A stretch of 64,000 nucleotides of DNA. It comes from Antitrichia curtipendula. Its lineage: Eukaryota > Streptophyta > Bryopsida > Hypnales > Leucodontaceae. Position 1 is the stretch's first letter; every line of letters starts with the position of its first letter. Made by a program: the position numbers and the translations under genes. Shown here one piece after another: positions 45,610 to 58,100 of the stretch. The DNA is taken from positions 9,568,981-9,632,980 of the forward strand of contig OX579640.1 in NCBI GenBank assembly GCA_951230915.1. The letters are read 5' to 3'. The notes under the pieces were generated by a model. That model worked only from the letters and a program-made list of their open reading frames with translations, was not told the DNA's origin and did no database searches.

Positions 45610-47880
45610 GTAACCTTTACAAGAATCCGTGCCCACAATTTGGTAGTGAAATATGAAAGTATGACTCAGTGCATGGATTGTGGCCAAAATAGGGCATCGA
45701 GCAAGAATGCCCACAAGAGCATCCATTTGTGTATGAGTTGGTTTGCATGTTTTAAATAAGGATTCGGTGTTGCAAGATTGACTACCTCAAATTTTGAATG
45801 TTCCAAACGTCATCAATGCCCACGACTCCCTACATGATTTGTGGACAACACCGTGCTACTAGAATCCCCTATCGATTTTCATTGAGCATCAAAGTATAGA
45901 AATCTCTACCGAATTCTATAGTACACCGTATACTATTGTGAATATTCATCCTAACTCATGCGACAACATTTCTAGTGGTGCCTAAGTGCCAAATTTGGGG
46001 AGAAATTTAGCATTTCTACTCCAGAAAACTCTTGTCCTATATTCGCCCTATTTGAGTTGATCTTGGACTGAGAGTCAAGGTGTTTTGTGCTTCTGGCCAA
46101 GGACATCGGAGTTGATGCGGAGACCAAATGTCAGCCTAAATCTTTGGTGGTTGCCATCCTGAAGGCGATGCAGGCCTGGAGTAATCAGATTCGGTCTTGC
46201 CCTCAATATCAAAGTCATTGTGGATGGCCTCCCCTCGCATAATACCACAGCCATGTTTTACAACACAAATTTGACCATGAGCGCTACCTTTGCCTCAGTC
46301 TGGAGGTGCTGCATTTTTACAATTTCCTAATTGTTGTATAGTGATGGCTATCCCTCCGGCCTGTCCACGCCTTCTAGGTGGCCCAGCATCCTGAACCACT
46401 TGGCTGGATCTATCAACCGTTCCCCTTTGTCCCCCTTGCCATCTGAATGAAATTCTTGATTTAGATTTAGCATATGAACAGCCTAATTTAGATCAAAATT
46501 GTGGGGTGGTGAATTCACTATTGTTTGGCCCCTCCCACGCCCAACTCTACTACCCTTCATCAAGTCATGCCCCCCTCCCACGACCATTTCCCCAATTGCG
46601 GACCCAATTTTGTAACTACTCAAGGGGAATTTGGTATTTTAGCATGTCCAAGACGGGGTTGTGCATGCACCCTTGGTTGGCTACCTCCAAGCCCTTATCC
46701 TTGCATACATGTCAAGTAGGGATTTGTAAGTTCTCTTTGGTGGCCATCTTTAGAGGCTAGAATCACCAGTCTTCTGTGCTTGCCACTTTCCAACCTGTTT
46801 GGGACACTATGGTTACATTCTCCTTGGAGTTTGGAGTAGGCCACCATTTGCTGAGACGGAACTCATTTGCAATTAAAGGCAAACCATTAGGGTGTCTTTC
46901 AAGAATTTGGTGATAAACACCCAAAGCACAAAAACACTACCTGCAAAATAGATATTGCCAAAAATTCCCGTTGGGATTGGCGGCCAATAGTGATTGGTAG
47001 TTGGTTCCACTCAGCAAAGGAAAAATTCTTCCTTCAAGTACGACTTCATTGTCACCACCTAATGAGGCGTTGCATTGTGGCGCTCCACTATCTAAAATTC
47101 CAAGGTTTCTTCAATCTGTGCGACTTCATTTGGTAGAGTCCTGGTTTTTGGTGATGGTAGCATAGCAACATTGCTTCCACTCTTTTTTGCTTGCACTCTA
47201 GCCATGGCGCCCACTCTCGTGCAATCCTGAAACCACCAACACCGCCAAATGTTGTCCTGTAATTCCTATTTGCACTTCATGGTCACCCGCACTGTCGACA
47301 ATGATTGAAAAGCAGGTACATCCAAGTTGTTCCTTGCAAATGGCAATGAAAATGGAGAAAAAGTAGGCAGCACATCCTAGACTTCCAACCCCTAAACTAC
47401 ACAACCACTCTCCAAAATCCACCACCTCTCACTTTCTCTACTAACAATTCCATTACTACAACGTATGCTAAATAAAAAATGCAGTACACCATCTGAGCGA
47501 AACCACTCATATTGCACCCCTGCACATAGCTCTCATATGGTTGAATTTCAAAGAAATGCCACCGCAATGCCAAGCAAAACAAGTCCTATGTGTGCCAAAA
47601 TCCTCCCCAATGATATAGAACTAGCCTTTTCTAATGGTGTTGAGCGTTGCTTTTGGATTTGAGACTTCCAATACTTTGCTTACACTCTACAATTCCTTTC
47701 TGATGGGCACCCACTCCGATGTACGGCAAGTAGAACCACCATACTCCCACTCTCGGCCATTAATCCTGTACTCACCCTCTACCATGTACTATTTTTACAA
47801 CAATATAGTTTGGATTTGGACCTTTGTTTGCTAAAAAACTGATTTTGAGAGGTGACATTTGGAGATGTGGGACGCTCAAA
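45610..47880. other. Unassigned region of moderate GC
   Basis: Composition resembles the piggyBac region more than the AT-rich spacer that follows, and both strands have many short frames. None is recognised. It may be a decayed mobile element. The right edge shows GGGACGCTCAAAGGTTAA, faintly like a TTAA-flanked end. Confidence 0.3.
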
Positions 47881-50800
47881 GGTTAAGTGTTAATTCATCT
47901 ATTTTACATTCAATCACTAACTTTCAAATACGAACTATTGCATTATAAATCAATGTCCAATAATCCTTTATCGAGTACACATTTGTTTAGAAGATTTTTA
48001 ATATGCAAATGCCAAATCCACAAATGTTGTTTAAGAATATTTTGATTTAATATAAACACCCAAAAGTTTAAGGATTCTTCTCTTGGGTTTTTAAAAACTT
48101 GGGAAGGTTCTGTTGACTTCATATTCTTAATTATTTGCATGAAGTTTCTATGATAGTTCTCAATTATCATATGAAACTATATTCTAAATGTGAATCTATA
48201 TTCTACTCTTAAAACTTTGCTTCATGTCATTCAGACCCCACTTGGTATATATGGGATTGACAATTTTTTATTATATATTAAAGTTATTAGTGATTAGTTG
48301 TTTTCTTTCATCATGTACTACTTTCTACCTAACAATTCCTTCATAGATGGATTTGAAGTCTTTTGGGATATATTTTATTTACATATATATTGAAACCATT
48401 TTCCAAGGTTTTGACTACAATGAAAAATTTATAAGACGTAATTGTCTATTTCTAACATTTTTTTATAGACAAAATTTCAATTTTAGAAGGCTAGAGTAAA
48501 CCAAACTTTTGAAGTTTAGTCTTTAAGATCTTGTAATTGGTGGGAATTTCATTCTATAATTATAGAAAAATATACTTAAGAAAACAAACTAAAGGATCTT
48601 ACTATCAAATTTCTATGAGGGTATTAAATAATAATGGTAATTTTAGCCTTGCTTTGGACCATATTTTAGAGAGTATTTGGAAGCAGTTTTGGCATGGGCT
48701 TAAAAGTTAGCAAGACTTTGGGGATTAAGAATTAGTTATTGACATCACCTTGTAGATGTGGGAATAATACGGTATCTTCTATTTGCCTACTTGGTTGTTG
48801 TATTGGATTTATTAAATGCGTGACAAGGTTAGACTATTCTATACAGATGAGAAGTATTAGTTGGATGGTATATGTTAGCCAATTGTTTTATATTAATTGA
48901 TTTAACCAATTACATGGAATTGGTTAGTATTTTTTATTTTGAAGTAGAAATTTAATCCTTTGAGGATAGGTGAATAGCCTAAATTTTTAAAATTGTAAAG
49001 AATAAAATTACGACAAAATGCAGCTTAAAATAATAATCTAATGATTTTTGTAAAATATGATCTACAAACCATACCATATCATTAGATCAACCATTATACT
49101 AGTGTCTTGGGAACTAGAATATTTGAAAATAAAAATAAATGAAAACTACATAAATTTATAAAAACTAATACAATGTCCAATCTACAAACATTTATATAGA
49201 TGAAAGAAACAAGATTCTATTTGTTTGGCACATGTTTATATCATTTGTTGTAAGAACTTTGACTTATGGTCTATTAGGGGTTAACTAAGTGCTCAAACTT
49301 TCCATCTTGAGTTACTTAAATACAAAAATAAACTATTTGAAGGAAAAGCAAGAAGATTTATCAAAAAGTTTCTTTTGAAATCCAATCATGGATTAAAATT
49401 TGAAATGAAAGTACAACTTAAAAGGGGGGAGATCCTAATTACAACCTTAGTCTAAGTCTCAATAGGATAGAGAGTGCTAGCATGTGAGCAAGACTCTTTC
49501 CATGTTATGGTGTACCTATGTTGTAAAGGCTACAATTAGGTTAAAGGCTCGTAGGCTCATACATGTTTCTTTGCTCATGCACTAGCATTGTTGTTAAAAG
49601 GACCTAAAGAGCTTGTAATGTAGAAGACCTTGACATCACCCTACTACATATAACACAAGGAACAAAAAGTGACAATAAGGACCATATCATTTGCAGATGG
49701 TCAAACATCTTTGAAATTGTGTTCAAATATCAGTATTATATTTCTAGTACGTGATATTTTGGATTGTCTATCACTATTAAGGAATCCAATTTGTTTTGTG
49801 AAAATGATCATTTTTATCATTTTTGTATTAAAAAATGAAAATAAATTATAAATATAGCAAAAGTAATCCAATTAATTTTGAATATTTTTAAATAGGTACA
49901 AATAACAATGGAGATTGATTTGAAAATTTACCAATTAAGTATTTTGTATTTTACATCCAAAACACATTTTCTAATAACCTTCAAGTTAAATGCCACTATA
50001 AAGCTAAATTTATAATTTTATAATGAACATATTGGATTTTGATATTTTCATTTGTGGAAGATTGTATTTTCTTTCAATGTTAATTTTTCAGAATTTGGGA
50101 TGGAAAATCAAAATACTATAATAATTTTTAGTAAAATATAAAAATAATTTTTTATAAATTAGAATAATTATTATACTATTTTACTAGAATGAAAAGTTAG
50201 AATGAAAAACATAATTTTGTGATTTAAATTAAAATACTTTTTAAATAGAAATAAATATGTATATATAAAACACACAATATTGTGTAATTTTGATTTCAAC
50301 ACATATTTAGAACTTGAAATTGTAATAATTTTTTTTTGGATTTAAAAAATTTTCAATGGAATAGACACAAAACTTGACAAGCCTCATTTTCTTAGTTTAA
50401 ATCAATTACCACAAATGGATATTTTGAAAGTTACAATCAAGGTTGACGAAGGCACTTTTACTTTTAGGATGTGTAGACCTTTAGAGGTTAAAGCTTGAGG
50501 GATTGGACACTAATGATTCATTTCATAAACAAAAGAGAAGGGTCACTTGACAACATAAGACATATTGTATGTAAGTGTCAACTTTAACAAGGTAGTACAC
50601 CCAAAATCAAACATAAAATGGCAAGTGGTGTTTTTTGACAAATATTACTTAATTTATGCCAAATCTATTATTCACATAGGATAGTTGTACTTTTCATTTT
50701 CAACGCTTCATACACATTTGGATGTTTTAGCTAAAAATAGAATCATTGTATCTTTGTGATTTTTATTCCTATGAAGAGTGGACTTCTATGCATCAAGAAT

Positions 50801-51140
50801 TGGTCAAACCTTGCATAAAAAGACCCCCCAAATAGGAAAATTTATATTGAAAAGTGCAATGCTTACAAGAAGAGCATACAAAAATTTGGCCACTGAAATT
50901 GTTGAGGGAGGCTTGTGAAAAAAAGGAGAGGCAACTTTCCAACTTTTGAAAAACTATTTTTAATATTGGACTTGAAAGTTTTGGTTACTTTCAATTTGAC
51001 TACAAGGCAAGAACTACTCCTAAAATTAAAATTTCCCCATTCACATAAGTGAGAGCATCGTGAGGCTCGGCAAAGGGAATTCCAAATCTTGAAAACTCCA
51101 AAATTCATTTCGGATTTCGACAAAGTTCGTTCCAACTCTC
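47881..51140. other. AT-rich spacer
   Basis: No gene or RNA is recognised. A TTAGGGGTTAA at about 49274 and an AGAGGTTAA near 50480 look like isolated ends of TTAA-flanked elements, without clear partners. Confidence 0.45.
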
Positions 51141-51569
51141 ATACCTGCATTCGTCGTCGTCGAATGGGGTACGCGTATTCGTATACTTATACGCTAAGAA
51201 TACGTACATATACGTAATTTTGCCAAAGGGACGAACCAATTAACTTAGTGCTGCGAGACGCCAGATTAAGCTTAGTCCTAATTGCGTATTGCGTTTGTGC
51301 TTCTGTTTGTGTTTTCCGTGCAGGTGCGTTGTGCATGGTGAAGAGTAGGTCTCTTTGGAGGGAAAGACGGCGGAGAGCTGTGGTGCATTTTGTCGTTGAG
51401 GGGCAAGGAATGAATTAGGTTAGTTGTGGCGATCTGCTTGCTCAGCTGTTGCATTTCCCGAGAAGAAGAAAGGATTTAGTTATAAGCTGAATTTGATTGG
51501 TAGAGTGAGCTGAGTTTTAGTTGATGGTAGAGGAGGGAGAAATTGGAGTGGCTTAATGGTGACGAATCA

Positions 51570-52020
51570 TAAGGTTAAGCAGTTTGTGGGAATTCTCTTC
51601 TCTGGTTGATGGAGGCGGAGAAACTGAGGTGCGGATTTTGCGCGGGAGTTTCAAAACGCAGGAGAAAGGTTCGTCTATGTGCGATTTTTGAATGTAGTTG
51701 TCGTGTTCGCATGGAGGCTTGCGACTGTTGCTGAGTTTTGGAATTCTGCTGACGCAGGGGGAGAGAGTGCAATGGTGTGTAATTGCGAAGAATCAGAAGG
51801 TGAGTTTTATTTTATTTTATTTTTGTCGTTTTTAGGATGCAAGCGGAGAATCTGAGATTCGGATTTGTCAGGGAGTTTCAAAATGCCACATAGGTCGTCT
51901 ACGTGCGGTTTTGATTGAAGTGATGGTGTTGATTGGGATTGTTGAAACAGTAACTGAGTTTTTTGAATTCCCCATACGCAGGGGATATGAATGACGGCTC
52001 TGCATTTTGTTGTGAGAATC
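51570..52020 (+). repeat. Diverged tandem duplication in the helicase leader
   Basis: The stretch 51605-51760 resembles 51840-51990. Shared words in order: GCGGAGAA, CTGAG, CGGATTT, GGGAGTTTCAAAA, GTCTA-GTGCG-TTTTTGA-like, GACTGTTGCTGAGTTTTGGAATTC against GTAACTGAGTTTTTTGAATTC, and CGCAGGGG. Offset is about 235 bp. It lies in the presumed 5' leader and promoter of the helicase gene. Confidence 0.6.
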
Positions 52021-52184
52021 GTGGAAGGAATGGAGGCTTCGACACGTTGAAGTTTTCCGGATTTGGATGTTGATATGAACCGACCTGGTCATTTGCGGGA
52101 GCCGAGTAGTGGTTGAGATTGCTTGGGACTTGATTTGAATTGCAAATACAAGGTGGAAAGGGTAGTGGTTGCCTTTCTGAAGCG

Positions 52185-55100
52185 ATGGATGATGAGTGGG
52201 GATTCAGTATGGAGGAGTTGGACTCGTTGGAGAACAATGCGAAGAGGCAGTTTGCCGAAAGGCAAAGGTCGTCTTTCGCGGCCTCTGTGCCGCCACCCGG
52301 GCCCTCGTTTGCCGGCCAACAACATCATCGGCCTCCTGCTTTCTCTTCTCCGATGAAGCAGATGACTCACTCGCCCTCCAAGAGCTTAGGCCGAATTTCT
52401 AAATTATCGGTGAAATTCTTCATGGAAAATCCAGGTCGAATTGGGGTTCAAGCCGATTATAACCAGGTGAATTGTGCAGCGTAGAATTGTTTCTTCACTT
52501 ATTAGCAAGCTCAATTTACAGTCTCAACGAGCGTCACTACGAATGTCCGCGAACTACTGAAGAAGAGGATCCCTGGACCAATTGTTTCTACTCTAGATTG
52601 ACGTGATATGAGGTGGCGTTTTGTAGACAGTACGCATGAAGCAATCGCATGAGGAATTTTCATTTGATCACAGATGCTCTAATGATTTGCCATTAAACCT
52701 TTGATAAACCCTGTCGGAGATGGTGAGTTCTTCACTTTCACAGCTGTTTTTCATCTCACAATTTATTGTGCTTTGGTTGCAGCACCTTGTAGTTGGTTTC
52801 AAGACGGTACCAGGTCACGAATGGGATTCTAATCGTCGGTGCGTTTATGAACGCTTTCATTGTTAGTTTTGTCACCTTTGCAGTTTCCAGAATTTCCCGG
52901 CATCGCCATTTTATTTAAGTCTGTTTCTTTCTCTTGAGTGCAACACGGTCTCATTGTTGGTGTGGGTACAGAATCTGGCATTTTCCCGCAAATCGTTTCG
53001 AGGAGTTGGTCAGGAGAATCACAACCTTACCGGAGGTCTCTGTAGACGTATGTTCCTAGATACCTACTCATTCCGGAATTTGCTTTGTTTCTCTCCGTTC
53101 AGAGGTGTTCTTATATTTCCCTTGCAGACGGTCGACACTTCAGCAACTTCAAATTCTTCCACAGAAGTAGCCTTTTTCGTTCTTGCATTTCTGGGTGGTG
53201 CTTCAGAGTTATAAGGTTTTGTCAATTGTGAAATTTTTGCAGTTAAAAGCGACGCCTCCATTGCTACTGCCGTCATTTACAATACAAGACCAGCAACAGA
53301 CAGGTTCCCGCCTTCCTCACCTGAACAATATTCGTTTTCCCCATGCAAGTCGCAGATCCAGTTGTCTTTGCTTCAATAATTAGGTGGCATAAGTTCATTG
53401 TCAGCGAACTGAAGGAAGCCGCTCATGACATTATAAAATGAGCTGTCGATATATAGTTTATCCATTATTTGTGGTCATTCATGCACAACATCTGCACTTC
53501 AAGTTCATTATTACATGATTGTGGAGTTTTGAAATCCTCAATTAGCCTAAACTTGCATTTGTGAACAGCATCGAATATGAATCCGCTCAGCAGCCCTTCA
53601 AAACTTGCCCAACGCCCACAGTTTGATCTCCCAGAACGTGTTGAGGAGCAAACCTTATCTAGCCCTCCTCGTCTGCACCTGTACAGAGAAAGTCCGCAGG
53701 AAAATCCTTCCAAGAGTCCTATGAAATCCAAGGGATCAGGCTTCGTGGCTCAAATTTTCTTAACAAGCCCAGATCTTGTTGCTGTCAGGAGTCCCTTTAA
53801 TCCGGTAAGTAATTTCCAGAATATAGCATTGACGATTTGAGTTATTTCCCTACTCTGAGCAATGTCCAGAGTTAATTGTGTCGACGTATGTACAATTTTA
53901 TTGCTTGCTACGTGTGCTTATCTATTTAACATTTTTGGGATCAGTTCTTCCTATATATGGAACAATCCAAATTCATGGACTGAAATCAGCTGTGTATGTT
54001 TTGAGTACAACATTGTCAGTGCCAATCTCCTTCGCGTAATGGAATCAGTATCGTGAGCTGCAAGTTGACGAGAGTTGTGATCTGTATCGTTTTGCAGAAA
54101 GTAAAGGAGGCTTGTCAGTCTATGCCCGGAAGAACATGGAATGCTGAAGATAGGTGAGCTTGTCATAAGTTGATAATTTATGATCAAGTTTGTTTTATCA
54201 ATTTTCTTTTTTCCGGTTATATAGAAACCTCTGCAGACACAAGCAGAAGGGGTATGTGGCCTTTCACATTGGGAGTTGCCAATGTAGGCTGTTCTGGTCT
54301 TCTAGCCTGTGAAACATGTGTTGAGTAATAGTTTCATGAAACCATAGGGTCTGGGTGATTCCAAGGAGCAAGATGGAGGAGCTTGTGCAAGCCCTATACA
54401 GAATCCCTGTTACGGTCAGTATTACTGTTCAATTGTGAACATTTACACAAATATGTTTTTTTATCTTGATATATTTGCAAATTCGCTGTTTCTGCGTTTC
54501 TCTTGTCTAATCCTATGTGTACTTCGTGAAATGAGAGGATCGAACAACAAGCAATTTTCTGTCAGTTGGTGGCTGTTTCCAATTCCTTGATTCGCTGATT
54601 ACGAATTGCTTAAAGCATCTCTTTTTCTTGTGCTGACCTGCAGGTTGAAGCAGTCCCCCCCTTGTGCCTTCCTAAAACATTTCCAGTCAAAAGTGGTTAT
54701 TTTCGCTCCTGTAGCTATCCTTATTGCTTATCAAGAGTTCTTGTCAACGATGAGTTCTTTTTTTTCTTTCTACGAGAAATCTTGCGATACTTCACTGGAT
54801 TCTCGTGAGCTAAGCGGAGATATTGTTTTGGATGTCCAATTCGCAATTCATATTTGCTTTCATATTGTCTATGGATTTACATTCGATTGTGGATGTTGTC
54901 CTTTACTGGAGAGGTTCGAGACCTTCATTAATGGGCTTGATTTACTGGTATGCAGAAGGGTTAAAGGTCTCCCAACCTGAGACAGAATCTGTACCAAGTT
55001 CTTCGCAAACCAAGCCTGAGTCTGTAAATCTATCCAAGTATACGATAAAATTATTTCTTCATCAAAGTGGTGACGTGGCAGCTAAGTTCGAATATAATGT

Positions 55101-58100
55101 GGTAGACTCCAGTCTTTTTTGTTTTACTGTTTCTCATTTAGTCGCATGTATCCTGCATACTGTCTTTTCTCTATGTTTTGTTAGCCACATTTTTCGGCTT
55201 TATATTTTTGTTACCACTCCCATCGAGATGCTATATGTTGTAAGTGCGATACTTGAAGTTTTATTGCTTCTACAGAAACTAGTTGCTGTAATGCGAACCA
55301 TTCCAAGAGCAGATTGGAACCCTAAAGAACGGTAATTGTAATACCTTTGATATTTTTTTCAACATTTCAATGGATCTAGTGATCATTATTAATCATCTGC
55401 ATTATTATGTTCAAAGATGTGACGCGGTTCTCTTGAATAGCTTAGCAGAAGTATCCTAATATTGTAGAGTTGCATGGCAGACTGTGGCTGTTCCCAATTT
55501 CATCCTTATCAGAAGCTGAGATAATTTTGAGTAAAGTCACCGATGTAGATGTGCATGTAAGTTCTCTTCATGCAACCTGGCTTCTTGTTTTATTTTCTGA
55601 GTGAAATTTGTCGTCAATTAGAGGAAAGTCTCTCTGAACAAGAGTAGATTCCTTGTTTTTTAAATCCAAGGGAGTGGGCGTCAGGTTGAAAAATTGGAAC
55701 CCTTGGTACGGCGGGCTATTGAGGCGACTGCTGCTGTTCCAAATTTGCAAGGTACCTCATCTTGTCTTGGTCTTCCTAATTGTCTTCGCGTTTTCTGTAG
55801 ATCTCATTGAATGTACTTTAGGAGTTTGGAATTTTCATGATTTCTTCTTTGCCTGACGTAAGTACTTAGGGCTTCACTCCCTTGCCTTCTGTACTTCATG
55901 GCTAGGTGAGGTGAATGTCTCTATCTCACTGCCAAAGGAGTGCTGGTGTAAAGTAGAGTTCTTGGATTCTGTTTCTTTGTTACGAATGTTGTGATTGGCA
56001 TGGTTCTTTGGGTCCTGACGATTATGAGGACTGGCTGCGCAGAAAAGTACAACGAAATCCCAGCACAGCTAGAGTCAAAGCTACTTCAGTTTCAACGGGA
56101 TGGTGTTAGGTAATATTTGCGCCTATACATCATTACATGTTTATTTATTCATTTGAGGTTTTATCAGTTTGAATATGCTTTTCTGATGTTTGAGCATGGT
56201 ATGACACGCAATGCTGACGAAAAGAGATTTATCGACGCTAATCAATGCTCTCCCTTCAGAATAATTATACGGCGTTCTTCTTGCTCTTTTGAAATTTATG
56301 AGTTCACGATCTTGTCACGTTCCATGCACTCCAGGTTTGCGCTCCAGCATGGCTGCCGCGTCTTGATAGCAGACGAAATGGGTCTTGGGAAGACTTTGCA
56401 GGTTGTTGCTGCCAAAATAATCACTCTTTCATTTCGTTCCTAGGGTACTTGAGAATCATGCGTATTTCTTGTTGGTAGAATTACCTTTAAAGTGTTGGTT
56501 AGAGGTGATGTTACTTCTCACGTGTGATTTTACATGCAGAGAATCTTTAACCAGGATAGGGTTCATTAATCATTGTTGTCTACCCGGCTACAGTTACAAA
56601 TCTTGGAACTATTGGATATCCAACCGTGTTGTCTATGAATTGGCTAAATGTGCGTCCTAGGGTAGAATTTGATTGGCATGTTCTGGTTAGATTTGGCGAT
56701 CGTCGATGAGGACTCATGTTTAAATGATATACTCCCGTCTATGATGTGGTGTTTTGCATAGTAATGAGGCATGATTTGCAGGCAATTGCAGTGGCATCAT
56801 GCTTAGAAGAAGAGTGGCCGGTTCTGATTGTAGTCCCTTCATCGTTGCGTTTACAGTGGGCAATGGTAAGCTTTGGTGCTAATGCGTTATTCTCGAATGG
56901 GGTTGGTTTTCTTTAGAAGTCGCGATACAGTCGCTACTTGAATTGACAACCTCTCTGCGGTGTTGTCAGGCACTCAATCAATGGCTGGATGTCGGTCCTG
57001 CCAACATTACGGTGAGGCTGAAGATGCTTTGTGCTTACATGTCTTCTTGAAAAATCCAGTTATTAAGTTGGTGCTATTCCTTATCTGTCACGTAATATTA
57101 GAATCACCCAGGGTTAATGCACCTAGCTGATAATGGTTTTATGTCGTGCAGGTGGTTATGTCACAATGTTCAATCGCAAACAAAGAGGGTTTTAATATTG
57201 TGCATTCGACTGGCAAGGGTCCTGTAACCCTGGATGGCTTATTTAACATCGTGTCGTATGATTTAGTATCAAAGTTGAATGATGCGATCAGCGAGGCTGA
57301 ATTTAAGGTAAGTTAGCAAAACCACAAATTTGAGTATGGATCCTTGATTTTTGTTGATTGGTTTACTGGTTGGACTTTATTTAGTTATTTTTAAGTCTAG
57401 TTACGGTATTCTTAAGGGTAGAATAACCGTTTCTTCTGGCCTAATAAACCAACAGATTCTGATATGGAAACTGATACTTTAGATGGTTTCTGGTTCTAGG
57501 ATTGGCATACGTCAGCGCCTCAATCCGTTATGGCTGAAGTTGACTTTATTACTTGCAGATCATAATTGCAGATGAGGCCCACTATTTAAAGAATGCTCAA
57601 GCGAAAAGGACAAATGCTTGTGTGCCCCTACTTCAGGCGAGATTTATACTCAGTTTCAGTTCGAAACTATTGGTCTTTTATAAGCGCTTTCAGTGCGCTT
57701 TCAATGTGCTTGCAGTGTGTGAGGACTAAATGGAATGTGTTGTAACTGAGTTCTACGGGCGATTGTGCAGAAAGCCAAGTATGCTGTGCTTCTTACTGGA
57801 ACTCCAGCACTTTCTCGTCCTATAGAACTCTTCAAGCAGGTCAACTACAGCCCTGCATGACTTTTGCTTCTTTCTTTTCTTAGTTATGCTCTATTGCCTC
57901 ATAATTTGCCCCCAGATATGAAAAATGCATTAGTCTGGACAAGATTTTGTGCAGTTTTTTTTTTCCGCATCTGAATTCAGTTTTTTTGTTTGTCTACAGC
58001 TGGAAGCATTGCAACCAACAGCGTACAGGAGTATACATGAATATGGCAATCGTTACTGCCTCGGAGTGAGTATCTATCGTGTCGTGCGCTCTATAGATCA

